Origin: JACVRW01 sp963803245
Lineage (GTDB): Bacteria; Actinomycetota; Thermoleophilia; Solirubrobacterales; Thermoleophilaceae
Assembly (NCBI GenBank): GCA_963803245.1
Contig: CAWDLI010000017.1
Location: 307,993 to 371,992, forward strand
Reading direction: 5' to 3'
Length of the DNA stretch: 64,000 nt
Positions 1-9,053 of this stretch are shown here, piece after piece (position 1 is the first letter of the stretch; the number at the start of each line of letters is the position of its first letter). The notes beneath the pieces were generated by a model. It was not told the DNA's origin, made no database searches, and saw only the letters and a list, made by a program, of their open reading frames with translations. Made by a program: the position numbers and the translations under genes.

Positions 1-121
1 CGCATGCTTGGAGGCTAGGGCGGCGTCTAAGGCTTTCGTAAAAGCGGCCCCTTCTTTATCTGGACCTGACGTACCTGGGCGTAGCTTCACCCCCTTCACC
101 GTCCACGCACGAGAGGACCCG

Positions 122-373
122 ATGGAACCCGACCCCACCCCCACTCCGCGCCGGCGCCGGACGCTCCTGGCGGGCGTGCTCGCCGTAGCCGGACTGGCAC
201 TCGCGGTGCCGGCCGCCGGTGCCCTGGCCGGAAACGACGACTCGAGCGGCTCCACGGCTGCCGAGACAGGTGCGGCGGCCCGCGACAAGCGCGACTGCCC
301 GGAGCACGAGCGCGGCGGTGCCGGGCGCGAGGACAACTCGGCCGGCAGCTTCGACGAGTCGAGGGAGCTCTGA
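122..373 (+). CDS. small secreted or membrane-anchored protein
   Basis: An 83-residue protein with an arginine-rich N-terminus (about residues 9-13), one hydrophobic segment (about 14-37) ending in an Ala-rich stretch, and a hydrophilic tail rich in Asp, Glu and Gly. This looks like a signal peptide or single membrane anchor with an extracytoplasmic tail. The ATG at 122 is preferred over an upstream in-frame start because the protein then begins directly before the basic/hydrophobic segment. Its stop shares one base with the next start, so it is probably the first gene of the MoxR/VWA operon. No family is recognised. Confidence 0.6.
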   Translation: MEPDPTPTPRRRRTLLAGVLAVAGLALAVPAAGALAGNDDSSGSTAAETGAAARDKRDCPEHERGGAGREDNSAGSFDESREL

Positions 374-1416
374 TGGAGCGCTCGAACGGAACCGCTCCCG
401 CGCTGGACACCGGGCCGCGCGAATCGCTCGAGGACGTGCTGTACGAGATCAAGCGCGTGATCGTCGGCCAGGACGCGATGCTCGAGCGGCTGCTCGTGGC
501 GCTCCTCACCGGCGGTCACGTTCTGCTCGAGGGCGTGCCGGGCCTGGCCAAGACGCTCACCGTCAAGACGCTCGCCGAAGTCGTGAGCGGGAGCTTCAAG
601 CGCGTCCAGTTCACGCCCGACCTGGTGCCGGCGGATCTCGTGGGCACCCGGATCTACCGGCCCGACTCGGGCAGGTTCGACGTCGAGCTGGGACCGGTGC
701 TGTGCAACTTCCTGCTCGCCGACGAGATCAACCGCGCGCCCGCGAAGGTGCAGTCCGCGCTCCTCGAGGTGATGCAGGAGGACCAGGTGACGATCGCTGG
801 GCACAGCTACCCGGTGCCGCAGCCGTTCCTGGTGCTCGCCACGCAGAACCCGATCGAGTCGGAGGGCACGTACCCGTTGCCCGAGGCACAGACCGACCGC
901 TTCCTCATGAAGCTCGTGGTGGACTATCCGAGCCCCGGCGAGGAGGCCGCCGTGGTCGGGCGCTCGCTCGAGCCGCGCCCCGACGTCCGACGCCGTGCCG
1001 AGGCGTCCGACCTGCTCGCGTTCCGCGACGAGGTGACGAGGGTCTACGTGGACCGCGAGGTGATCGGCTATGCCGTCGCGCTCGCCGACGCCACCCGCAA
1101 CCCCGAGGCCTGGGGGATCGGCGAGCTGGCCGGGTACATCGAGTACGGCGTCAGCCCGCGCGGGCCGATCGGGCTGGTGCAGGCGGCACGTGCGCTGGCG
1201 CTCCTGCGCGGCCGGACCCACGCGATGCTCTCGGACGTCCGCGACCTCGCGCCCGACGTCCTGCGCCACCGGCTCGTGTTGAGCTACGAGGCGCTGAGCG
1301 ACGGCGTGACCGCCGACCAGATGCTCGACCGGGTGGTGGCCGCGGTCGAGCCGGACGCCGATGACCAGTGGCAGGAGGGCGAGCCCACGCCGGCGACGGA
1401 GGAGCTGGCCGCGTGA
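373..1416 (+). CDS. MoxR-family AAA+ ATPase
   Basis: A 347-residue AAA+ ATPase. Walker A is GVPGLAKT (about 54-61), Walker B is LLADEINR with the DE pair near 117-118, and a TQNPIESEGTYPLPEAQ sensor-I region follows near 157. This is the full length and motif set of MoxR proteins, which act as chaperones in assembling VWA/MIDAS protein complexes. The next genes encode exactly such partners (DUF58 and two VWA proteins). Start and stop overlaps on both sides show translational coupling. Confidence 0.93.
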   Translation: MERSNGTAPALDTGPRESLEDVLYEIKRVIVGQDAMLERLLVALLTGGHVLLEGVPGLAKTLTVKTLAEVVSGSFKRVQFTPDLVPADLVGTRIYRPDSGRFDVELGPVLCNFLLADEINRAPAKVQSALLEVMQEDQVTIAGHSYPVPQPFLVLATQNPIESEGTYPLPEAQTDRFLMKLVVDYPSPGEEAAVVGRSLEPRPDVRRRAEASDLLAFRDEVTRVYVDREVIGYAVALADATRNPEAWGIGELAGYIEYGVSPRGPIGLVQAARALALLRGRTHAMLSDVRDLAPDVLRHRLVLSYEALSDGVTADQMLDRVVAAVEPDADDQWQEGEPTPATEELAA

Positions 1417-2345
1417 CGAGGGCGGTGCCGCTCGTTCCGCCCGCCGGCCGCAAGGGTCCCGGGCCGATCGCCGGGCGCCTCGTCGAGGCGCTCGACCTGT
1501 CGTTCGCGCGGCGGGCCGGCGGGCCCCTGCCCGGAGAGCACCGCGCCCCCGGAGTGGGCGCCGGCACCGAGCTGGCGACATTGCGCGGATACCAGCCGGG
1601 CGACGACGTGCGGCGCCTCGACGCCTCGGCCACGGCTCGCACCGGCGAGCCGCACGTGCGCCTCGACGTGCCGGAGCGCCTGGTCAGCACGTGGGTGGTG
1701 CTGGACGTGTCGCCGTCGATGGCGTTCGGGACGACCGAGCGCCTCAAGGCGGACGTGGCGGAGGGAGCGGTGCGCGTGCTCGCCCGCCTCGCCACCCGCC
1801 GCGGCGGGCGCGTGGCGGTCATGGTCTGCGGCGGCGAGCGCGAGCTCGTGCTGCCGCCGCGCGGAGGACGCGGCGCAGGCGCGGCCGTGGAGGGACTCCT
1901 CCGCGCCGGCGTGGTTCCCGACGGGAGCGGAGACCCTCAGGCGCTCGAGCGCGGCCTGTCCCGGCTCGGGCGGATGGCGCGCCTGCCAGGGGTGGTGGTC
2001 GTGGTCTCGGACTTCCGCGGACCGCTCGAGCTGCGGCGGTCGCTGCGCTCGCTCGCCGCGCGCCACTCGGTCGCGGCGATCGAGGTGCGCGACCCGCGTG
2101 AGGCCGCGCTGCCCGCGGTCGGCCGCCTGCGGGTCGTGGACCCCGAGACCGGGGCCCAGGTGGAGGTGGACACGCGCGACCGGCGTCTCCGCGAGCGCTA
2201 CGCCGAGCGCGAGCGCGCGGAGCGGGAGGCCGTTCGCGCAGAGCTGCGAGGCGCGGGCGTGGACCACGTGGTGCTGTCCACGGAAGGCCCCTGGCTGCGC
2301 GACCTCGGCGGACGGCTCCAGGCCCTCGGAGGCCGGCCGCGGTGA
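1413..2345 (+). CDS. DUF58 domain-containing protein
   Basis: A 310-residue protein with the DUF58 core: LRGYQPGDDVRRLD, then the TAR-x-GEPHVR region, then a VWA-like strand with the MIDAS-type DVSPSMAFG. The GTG at 1413 overlaps the moxR stop as GTGA and is chosen over a longer frame whose N-terminus would lie inside moxR. DUF58 proteins usually sit between MoxR and VWA membrane proteins, as here. The molecular role is not established; a scaffold in a MoxR-driven membrane complex is inferred. Confidence 0.88.
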   Translation: MTRAVPLVPPAGRKGPGPIAGRLVEALDLSFARRAGGPLPGEHRAPGVGAGTELATLRGYQPGDDVRRLDASATARTGEPHVRLDVPERLVSTWVVLDVSPSMAFGTTERLKADVAEGAVRVLARLATRRGGRVAVMVCGGERELVLPPRGGRGAGAAVEGLLRAGVVPDGSGDPQALERGLSRLGRMARLPGVVVVVSDFRGPLELRRSLRSLAARHSVAAIEVRDPREAALPAVGRLRVVDPETGAQVEVDTRDRRLRERYAERERAEREAVRAELRGAGVDHVVLSTEGPWLRDLGGRLQALGGRPR

Positions 2346-3280
2346 GCTTCCAGGCACCCCTGTTCCTGACGGCTCTCGTGGCCGTACCGCTCGCGCTCGG
2401 CGCCTACGCCCTGGCGCGGCGCCGCCGGCGCCGCTACACCGTGCGCTTCACCGGCACGGCGACGCTTGCGGCGCTGGTGGAGGCGCTTCCGGCCTGGCGC
2501 CGCCACCTCCCCGCGGCGGTGTTCGCCGCCGCCCTTGCCGTCCTCGCACTGGCGCTCGCGCGCCCGCAGGCGACCGTGGCCGTGCCCGTCGAGCAGGCCT
2601 CGGTCCTGCTCGTGACCGACGTGTCGGGGTCCATGAACGCCAGGGACGTGGAGCCGACCCGGCTCGATGCCGCGCGCGGCGCCGCGCTCGATTTCCTCCA
2701 CGACGTGCCGGACGAGGTCCGTGTGGGCGCCGTGGCCTACTCCACGGTTCCGCACACCCTCGACCGGCCCGGCACGGACCGCTCGAGCGTGGAGGACCTG
2801 ATCGAGAACCTGAGCGCCGACGGCGGAACGGCCACCGGCGACGCGCTCGAGCAGGCCCTCGAGCTGCTCGGCCCCCGCGAAGGCGCGAAGCGGACGCCCG
2901 CGGCGATCGTGCTGCTCTCCGACGGGGAGACCACCGCGGGCCGCGATCCGGTCGAGGTGGCGGCCGAGGCGCGCCGGGCACGCGTGCCCATCTACACCGT
3001 GGCACTGGGGACCTCGGAGGGCGTGATCCAGACTCCGCGCGGAATCCTTCCCGTGCCTCCGGACCCCGAGACGATGCGCGAGATCGCGCAGCGGTCCGGC
3101 GGCCGCGCGTTCTCGGCCGACGACGCCGAGGGTCTCGACGACGTGTACGACGAACTGGGCTCGCGACTGGCCACCAAGCGGGAGCCGCGCGAGATCACGG
3201 CCGGCTTCGCGGCCGGCGGGCTGGTGCTGCTGCTGCTCGCCTCCGGCCTGGCCCTGCGCAGCGTGGGGAGGCTTCCGTGA
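2342..3280 (+). CDS. BatA-like VWA-domain membrane protein
   Basis: A 312-residue protein: N-terminal membrane segments (about 5-25 and 57-74), a VWA domain starting near residue 87 with the MIDAS motif DVSGS (Asp93), Thr in the GGTATGDAL segment and Asp in LLSDGETT, and one C-terminal membrane helix (about 287-305). This TM-VWA-TM layout is that of BatA proteins. It starts with GTG overlapping the DUF58 stop. A paralogue with the same opening motif lies at 4476-5435, so this looks like a local duplication. Confidence 0.88.
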   Translation: MSFQAPLFLTALVAVPLALGAYALARRRRRRYTVRFTGTATLAALVEALPAWRRHLPAAVFAAALAVLALALARPQATVAVPVEQASVLLVTDVSGSMNARDVEPTRLDAARGAALDFLHDVPDEVRVGAVAYSTVPHTLDRPGTDRSSVEDLIENLSADGGTATGDALEQALELLGPREGAKRTPAAIVLLSDGETTAGRDPVEVAAEARRARVPIYTVALGTSEGVIQTPRGILPVPPDPETMREIAQRSGGRAFSADDAEGLDDVYDELGSRLATKREPREITAGFAAGGLVLLLLASGLALRSVGRLP

Positions 3281-4479
3281 GCGACCTTCGCGACCGCGAT
3301 GCGCGCGAGCCCGCCGGCCTCTGGACCGGCGACCGGCCCAAGCAGGACTACGAGGACTGGGCCGCGCCGCGCCGGCGGCGTGTGGCGTCGCGCCCGGCTC
3401 CCGCGGCTGAGAAGGCACCCGGCCCGCCGCCACCGCCCGACCGCGGCCCGCGGCTCCGGGCGGCCCTGGCCGGGGTGGTGGCCGCGCTGGCGCTCGTGGG
3501 CGCCGGGATCGGAGCGGCGAGCCTGCTCGGAGACGACGAGCCGGACGCGCAGGCGGTGCGGCTGCCGGCCGCGCCGGCGGGCGTGACCCAGCGCACGACC
3601 GCCGGCGAGGTCTACGCCAGGGTCGAGTCCGGCGTGGTGTCGGTGCAGGCCGACAGCAGGTCGGGCACCGGCTTCCTCGTGGATGGAGACGGCACGATCG
3701 TGACCAACGCGCACGTGGTGGGCTCGGCGGAGAGCGCCACCGTCCGCTTCGGCGAGGACGGCGACCGCATCCCCGCCGAGGTGCTCGGCAGCGACGAGTC
3801 CACGGACCTGGCGGCCCTGCGCATCGATCCGGCCGACGCCGGGAACCCGGCACCGCTCGCGCTCGCGGACTCGAGCCAGGTGAAGGTCGGCGACACCGTC
3901 GTGGCCGTGGGCAATCCGTTCGGGCTCGACCGCACGGCCACCGAGGGCATCGTGTCGGGCCTGGGCCGCGAGATCCAGGCGCCGAACGGCTTCCAGATCG
4001 ACAAGGTGATCCAGACCGATGCCGCGATCAACCCCGGGAACTCCGGTGGCCCGCTCGTGGACGCTCGCGGGCGGGTGATCGGGGTGAACTCCCAGATAGC
4101 CACCTCCGGCGCCGGCGGGAACGTGGGCGTGGGGTTCGCGGTCCCCGCCAACACCGTGCGTGACGTGATCCCGCGCCTGGCGGGCGGCCAGACGATCGAG
4201 CGCGCATGGATCGGGGTCACGAGCTCGGAGGGCGCGGCCGGCGCGGTGGTGGAGGACGTGACCGGCGGCGGCCCCGCCGAGCGGGGCGGGCTTCGCCCCG
4301 GCGACGTGATCGTAGGCGCCGCCGGCGAGCGGGTGAGCTCGCCCGACGACCTGTCCCGGGCGATCGCCGAGCACTCGCCGGGCGAGGTGATCGGCGTCGA
4401 GGTGGAGCGCGACGGGGAGCGGCGCGAGCTCGACGTCACGCTCGGCACGCGTCCCGAGCAGGCGCCCGGCACCCCATGA
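3277..4479 (+). CDS. HtrA/DegP-type trypsin-like serine protease with PDZ domain
   Basis: A 400-residue S1C protease. A proline-rich cytoplasmic N-terminus (to about 58) precedes one membrane helix (about 60-84). The catalytic triad is visible as His146 (NAHVVGS), Asp177 (ESTDLAAL) and Ser256 (NPGNSGGPL), followed by a PDZ domain (about 300-395). The active site faces outside the membrane. GTG at 3277 overlaps the previous stop as GTGA; the longer open frame upstream is a shadow of the DUF58 and VWA genes. Lying between two VWA genes, it may serve the same envelope-quality complex. Confidence 0.93.
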   Translation: MSDLRDRDAREPAGLWTGDRPKQDYEDWAAPRRRRVASRPAPAAEKAPGPPPPPDRGPRLRAALAGVVAALALVGAGIGAASLLGDDEPDAQAVRLPAAPAGVTQRTTAGEVYARVESGVVSVQADSRSGTGFLVDGDGTIVTNAHVVGSAESATVRFGEDGDRIPAEVLGSDESTDLAALRIDPADAGNPAPLALADSSQVKVGDTVVAVGNPFGLDRTATEGIVSGLGREIQAPNGFQIDKVIQTDAAINPGNSGGPLVDARGRVIGVNSQIATSGAGGNVGVGFAVPANTVRDVIPRLAGGQTIERAWIGVTSSEGAAGAVVEDVTGGGPAERGGLRPGDVIVGAAGERVSSPDDLSRAIAEHSPGEVIGVEVERDGERRELDVTLGTRPEQAPGTP

Positions 4480-5435
4480 GCTTCGCGTCGCCCGCATTCC
4501 TCCTGGGGCTGCTCGTCGTCCCGCTCGCCCTGGCCGCCTATCTCTGGATGGAGCGCCGGCGGAGCGCCGGCGCCGAGCAGTTCGCCGCGCCGGGGATGCT
4601 CGAATCGGTGGCCCCGGTCCAACCCGGCTGGCGACGGCACGCGCCGATGTGGCTGTACGGGGTGGCGGTGACGGTGCTCGCCGTGGCGCTGGCTCGCCCG
4701 CAGGCCACGGTGGCCGTTCCGGTGGAGCGCGCATCGGTCATCCTCGCCATCGACCAGTCCGGCTCGATGGAGGCGCGTGACGTCGCGCCCACCCGGCTGG
4801 AGGCGGCGCGCCGGGCAGCGCGGAGCTTCCTGGAGGAGGTGCCGGACGACCTGCGCGTGGGCACCGTGATCTTCAACCACGCGGTGCGCTCCGCGGAGGC
4901 GCCCACCACCGACCGCGCCGAGGTGGGCGCATCGATCGACTCGCTGCGCTCCAGCGGAGGCACGGCCACCGGGGACGCGCTCGACTCGTCGCTGCGCCTG
5001 CTCGCCGCGAGCCGCAGGGGCGACCGGCGCCCGCCCCCCGCCGCCATCGTCCTCCTGTCCGACGGCACGTCGACCCACGGCAGCGACCCGATTCCCGTCG
5101 CGCGCCGCGCGCGGGCACGCCACATCCCCATCTACACCGTGGCCCTCGGCACTGACGGCGGCACCATCGAGGTGCGGCGCCCGGACGGGAGCACCAGCAC
5201 CGAGCGCGTCCCGCCCGACCGGGACACCCTGCGTGAGATCGCCCGCCTCTCCCGGGGCCGCTACTACGAGGCCACTGCGGCGCCCGAGCTGGACGAGGTG
5301 TACGAACGCCTCGGCTCCCAGGTCTCGACCCGCCCCGAGCGCCGCGAGATCACCGCCGCGTTCGCGGCCGCCGGGGCGCTCCTGATGCTCACGGGCGGCG
5401 GGGCGTCGCTGCGCTGGTTCGGCCGGCTTCCCTGA
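4476..5435 (+). CDS. BatA/BatB-like VWA-domain membrane protein
   Basis: A 319-residue paralogue of the 2342-3280 protein, with the same N-terminal membrane segments, the shared ARPQATVAVPVE segment just before the VWA domain, a MIDAS motif DQSGS at Asp93, and a C-terminal membrane helix (about 293-312). It contains a short insert after the VTLG-like strand relative to its paralogue. ATG overlaps the protease stop as ATGA. Its 3' end overlaps the convergent gene at 5389-5808 by 47 bases. Confidence 0.88.
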   Translation: MSFASPAFLLGLLVVPLALAAYLWMERRRSAGAEQFAAPGMLESVAPVQPGWRRHAPMWLYGVAVTVLAVALARPQATVAVPVERASVILAIDQSGSMEARDVAPTRLEAARRAARSFLEEVPDDLRVGTVIFNHAVRSAEAPTTDRAEVGASIDSLRSSGGTATGDALDSSLRLLAASRRGDRRPPPAAIVLLSDGTSTHGSDPIPVARRARARHIPIYTVALGTDGGTIEVRRPDGSTSTERVPPDRDTLREIARLSRGRYYEATAAPELDEVYERLGSQVSTRPERREITAAFAAAGALLMLTGGGASLRWFGRLP

Positions 5436-5808
5436 GGGCCTGCTCTCTCGAAGCGTAGGCGTCCATTCGCACGGTCTTCCCGCCGGCAACCTCGAAGACG
5501 AACCAGAACCGGCCCTCGACGGGCGCCCCGCTCGCCTTGCCCGTCCCACGCTGTGCCAGCTCGACCGCCACGTGGTCGCCGACTTCGATGCACTCGCCGA
5601 TCCACATCTCGAAGTCGGCGAAGTCGGCCGTCCAGTCGGCGTACATCTGGACCACGCCCTCGAGGCCGTGGTAGATCTGCGGATCCGGCAGCGGCGCGAC
5701 CCGGGCGCTGACCATGTCCGGATGGACCATCTCCAGGCCCTTCGCCGCGTCTTCGTCGATGAATGCCTGGACCCCGTCCCTGACCAGGCGGACGTTGTCG
5801 CTCGTCAC
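5389..5808 (-). CDS. SnoaL/NTF2-like protein
   Basis: A 139-residue protein with the small alpha+beta NTF2/SnoaL pattern: helix at DNVRLVRDGVQAFI, then HGLEGVVQMYADW and FEMWIGECIEVGDHVAV, and a C-terminal strand with FWFVFEVAGGKTVRMD. Members are small hydrolases, isomerases or ligand-binding proteins, so the substrate cannot be given. GTG at 5808 is chosen because it overlaps the upstream VOC stop as GTGA, giving a two-gene operon. Confidence 0.75.
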   Translation of the reverse strand: MTSDNVRLVRDGVQAFIDEDAAKGLEMVHPDMVSARVAPLPDPQIYHGLEGVVQMYADWTADFADFEMWIGECIEVGDHVAVELAQRGTGKASGAPVEGRFWFVFEVAGGKTVRMDAYASREQALREAGRTSAATPRRP

Positions 5809-6224
5809 TCGTCGTCCCACCGGAAGAACGTGAGCAGATTGCCGTCGAGGTCGACGGTCGCGAACTCCCGTGTGCCGAAGTCGGTGGCCGCCACGCCGCC
5901 CCGCACAGTGGGATGGAGCACGCCGGCGGCTTCGAGCTCCAGGAACAGGGCATCCACCTCATCCACCTCGATCCGGCAGCTGGCGGTGCCCGCCAGAAAC
6001 GACTCGGCGCCCGAGCGAATCGGGTGCTCGGCGAGGTCCTCGCGAGAGCGCCACTCCTCGTCGGACGCGCCCCAGAGGTGAAGCTCGGCGGTGTCGCGCA
6101 CCACGATCGCGTAGTCGTCCGTCTCGTGCGGCGCGTCGAAGCCGAAGCGCTCGCGGTAGTGGGCCACGGCCGCAGGGAGGTCGCGGACCGGCAGGGCCGG
6201 GATCGTTCTGCTCAGCGGGCACAT
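5805..6224 (-). CDS. VOC-family (glyoxalase/bleomycin resistance-like) protein
   Basis: A 139-residue VOC-superfamily protein. It shows IPALPVRDLPAAVAHYRE at the start, the ELHLW strand, and REFATVDLDGNLLTFF at the end, typical of bleomycin-resistance/dioxygenase-like single-domain proteins. A His/Glu metal set cannot be assigned with confidence, so binding (sequestration) or catalysis are both possible. It is divergent from the flavin reductase gene with only 16 bases between starts. Confidence 0.78.
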   Translation of the reverse strand: MCPLSRTIPALPVRDLPAAVAHYRERFGFDAPHETDDYAIVVRDTAELHLWGASDEEWRSREDLAEHPIRSGAESFLAGTASCRIEVDEVDALFLELEAAGVLHPTVRGGVAATDFGTREFATVDLDGNLLTFFRWDDE

Positions 6225-6240
6225 AGCCTCAGTGTTCCTG

Positions 6241-6729
6241 ATGGAGCCTGAGAGCACAGTCCACGAGCTCGTGGAAGAGCTCGACTACCCGATGTTCATC
6301 GTGACCGTGTCGGCCGGCGGAGAGCGCTCGGGCTGCCTCGTGGGCTTCACGACCCAGTGCAGCATCGATCCTCCGCGATTCCTCGTATGCATCTCCGACA
6401 AGAACCGGACCTACAGGGTGGTCCGCGAGGCGGAGAGCTTGGTGGTCCACCTCGTGCCGCAGGAGGCCACCGGGCTCGCCGAGCTCTTCGGATCGCAGAC
6501 CGGCGACGAGGTCGACAAGTTCGAGCGCTGCCGCTGGCGGGAGGGCCCCGCGGGCGCCCCGGTCCTCGAGGACTGCGGGAACTGGTTCGCCGGGCGCATC
6601 CTCGACCGCATGGACGCCGGCGACCACGTCGCGCTGCTCCTCGAGCCCTTCGAGGCGGCCAGCGAGCCGGGCACGAGCCCCTTCGAGTTCCATCGCGCGA
6701 AGCGGATGGATCCGGGCCACGAGGCCTAG
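6241..6729 (+). CDS. flavin reductase-like FMN-binding protein
   Basis: A 162-residue protein of the flavin reductase-like split-barrel family: DYPMFIVTVSAGGERSGCLV at the N-terminus, then QCSIDPPRFLVCISDKNRTY, a segment where such proteins bind FMN. It could reduce flavin for a partner monooxygenase or be a flavoprotein of unknown use. ATG 6241 is favoured over the in-frame GTG nine bases upstream because the protein then starts close to the conserved core. Confidence 0.82.
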   Translation: MEPESTVHELVEELDYPMFIVTVSAGGERSGCLVGFTTQCSIDPPRFLVCISDKNRTYRVVREAESLVVHLVPQEATGLAELFGSQTGDEVDKFERCRWREGPAGAPVLEDCGNWFAGRILDRMDAGDHVALLLEPFEAASEPGTSPFEFHRAKRMDPGHEA

Positions 6730-6779
6730 CGCCGGTCAGGGCCGCTCAAGCAAACGGTCTGGGGCGTCGATCCCGAAGG

Positions 6780-9053
6780 GTGAGCCGCTTCGCCGACGAG
6801 CTCGGCAGCTTCGAGCGCCGCGCCCTGACTGCGGCTTTCGCGGCGCTCGCGGCCATCATCGCCTTCGCGTACGCGCACTCCGTCTTCGGCCTGGGCGGGG
6901 ACGGCCTCACGCAGCCGATCCGCGACTGGGCTTCCTCGGCGGTCTACGTGATCGTGGCTGCCGTCGTGGCACTCCGTGTGGTCCGCGTGCGCGAGCAGCG
7001 CGGGCCGTGGATCCTGCTGGGAGCCGGCATCGCGCTCTACGCGGCCGGCAACCTTCTCTGGTCCTTCTGGCTCCAGCACCAGGAGGCGCCCCCGATCCCA
7101 TCGGTCTGCGACGTGCTCTGGCTGTCGCTGTACCCGGCGAGCTACGCCGGACTGGTGTGGCTCGCCCGGCGCGACCGGCGCCTGCCCGCGGGCGTGTGGC
7201 TCGACGGGATCATCGCCGGTCTCGCCATCGCCGCCCTCGGCGCGGCCCTCGTCTTCGAGCCGGTGCTGGACTCGGCCGTGGGCAGCACGACGGCGATCAC
7301 GACCAACCTCGCCTACCCCGTCGGGGACCTGCTGCTGGCCGCGCTCGTGGTGGGCATTCTCGCGCTGCGCGGCTGGCGGGTCGACCGCGGCTGGGCACTC
7401 CTCGGCCTCGGCTTCCTGTCGCTGTGCGTCGGGGACTGCATCTACCTGCTCCAGATAGTCGGTGGATCGTCGGACTCGAGCCTCCTGGCAAACCTCTTCT
7501 ACATGCCGGGCGTGGCGCTGCTCGCGCTCGCCGCCTGGGCTCCCATGTCTCCCTATCCGGCGGAGCGCCTCGACGGCTTGTCGGTGGTGCTGCTGCCGGC
7601 CACGTTCGTGTTCACCGCCCTGGGCCTGCTCGTCTACGACCATTTCGACTCCATCGGCTCACTCTCACTGCTGCTGGCGACGGCCACCGTGGTGGCGACG
7701 GTGATACGCACCGGCATGGCGTTCCGCGACGTGCGCGATTTCGCCGCTGCGCGCCGGATGGCGTTCACGGACGATCTGACCTCGCTGCCGAACCGGCGGC
7801 TGTTCGCGCTCCGCCTCGACGAGGCGATCGAGGCCGCGAAGGACAGCGGCTCGCCGTTCGCGGTGCTGGTCGTGGACCTCGACCACTTCAAGGAGCTCAA
7901 CGACACGCTCGGGCACCAGACCGGCGACACGTTGCTGCGCGACGTCGGCCTGCGCCTCACCGCGACCCTGCGGCCCGGGGACACGGTGGCGCGGCTCGGC
8001 GGCGACGAGTTCGGCATCATCCTCGCCGCGCCCGCCGGCGACGACGCCGCCAGGGCGGCCGTGGCCCGGCTGCGAGAGGCGCTGGACGCCCCGTTCACCG
8101 TCCTCGGCCTGCGCCTCCGGGTTGCCGCGAGCGTGGGCATCGCGGTCCACCTCGAGCACGGGCACACCGCCGAGGAGCTGCTGCAACGGGCGGACGTGGC
8201 GATGTACGACGCGAAGGCTCGCCGCAGCGGCCACGCCTTCTACGCGCGCGAGCGCGACCCGCACTCCCTGGCACGCCTGGCGCTGGCGGCTGAGCTTCCG
8301 GCGGCCTTCGCCGGCGACCAGATCGAGATCTTCCTGCAGCCCAAGGCGCGGGCGGGCGACCAGCGGGTGGTGGGGGCCGAGGCGCTCGTGCGCTGGCGCC
8401 ACCCGGAGCGCGGTCTGCTCCCGCCATCGGAGTTCGTCGAGCTGGCCGAGCATTCGGGCCTTGCGCGCGAGCTCACGCGCCGCGTGCTCGACCTGGCGCT
8501 CGCGCAGTGCGCGGCGTGGCGGGCGGTGGGCCACGACCTGCACGTGGCGGTCAACCTCACGGTCACCGACCTCCTGGACACGGGCATGCCGGGCGAGGTG
8601 GCCGCCGCGCTGGCGGTCCACGCCGTGCCCGCGAAGGCGCTGGTGCTCGAGCTCACCGAGAGCTCCGCGATGTCGGACCCCACGCGCATAGGGCGCGTGC
8701 TCGGGGATCTGCGCGAGCTCGGCGTCGGGCTCTCGCTCGACGACTTCGGCACGGGCTACTCGGCGCTGACCCACCTCCGCGACCTTCCCGTGACCGAGGT
8801 GAAGATCGACCGCTCCTTCGTCAGCTCGATGCAGAACGAGCCCGCCGACGCCGCGATCGTGGAGGCGACCATCGGGCTCGCCCAGCGGATCGGGATCGTG
8901 GTGGTGGCCGAGGGCGCGGAAAACGACGCAACCTGGCAGCGCCTCGCCGCCCTGGGATGTGACCTGATTCAGGGCTTCGCCCTCAGCCGGCCGGTTCCCG
9001 CGGCGGCCCTCGAGCCACTGCTGCTCGGCGCGCCCGCTGTCGCTGCCCCCTAG
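6780..9053 (+). CDS. membrane GGDEF-EAL cyclic-di-GMP protein
   Basis: About 757 residues. An N-terminal block of roughly nine hydrophobic helices (to about 320) resembles an integral membrane sensor domain. It is followed by a GGDEF domain with an intact ARLGGDEFGI motif (near 403) and an EAL domain with EALVRWRHPE (near 533), DDFGTGYS and AEGAEN. Both the diguanylate cyclase and phosphodiesterase signatures look complete, so the balance of activities cannot be read from sequence. GTG 6780 is the first start after the flavin reductase stop that precedes a plausible N-terminus. Its stop overlaps the convergent gene by four bases. Confidence 0.9.
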   Translation: MSRFADELGSFERRALTAAFAALAAIIAFAYAHSVFGLGGDGLTQPIRDWASSAVYVIVAAVVALRVVRVREQRGPWILLGAGIALYAAGNLLWSFWLQHQEAPPIPSVCDVLWLSLYPASYAGLVWLARRDRRLPAGVWLDGIIAGLAIAALGAALVFEPVLDSAVGSTTAITTNLAYPVGDLLLAALVVGILALRGWRVDRGWALLGLGFLSLCVGDCIYLLQIVGGSSDSSLLANLFYMPGVALLALAAWAPMSPYPAERLDGLSVVLLPATFVFTALGLLVYDHFDSIGSLSLLLATATVVATVIRTGMAFRDVRDFAAARRMAFTDDLTSLPNRRLFALRLDEAIEAAKDSGSPFAVLVVDLDHFKELNDTLGHQTGDTLLRDVGLRLTATLRPGDTVARLGGDEFGIILAAPAGDDAARAAVARLREALDAPFTVLGLRLRVAASVGIAVHLEHGHTAEELLQRADVAMYDAKARRSGHAFYARERDPHSLARLALAAELPAAFAGDQIEIFLQPKARAGDQRVVGAEALVRWRHPERGLLPPSEFVELAEHSGLARELTRRVLDLALAQCAAWRAVGHDLHVAVNLTVTDLLDTGMPGEVAAALAVHAVPAKALVLELTESSAMSDPTRIGRVLGDLRELGVGLSLDDFGTGYSALTHLRDLPVTEVKIDRSFVSSMQNEPADAAIVEATIGLAQRIGIVVVAEGAENDATWQRLAALGCDLIQGFALSRPVPAAALEPLLLGAPAVAAP

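Noticed and set aside
2198..3853. 551-residue minus-strand open frame
   Set aside because: Antisense to the VWA and protease genes that carry full motifs.
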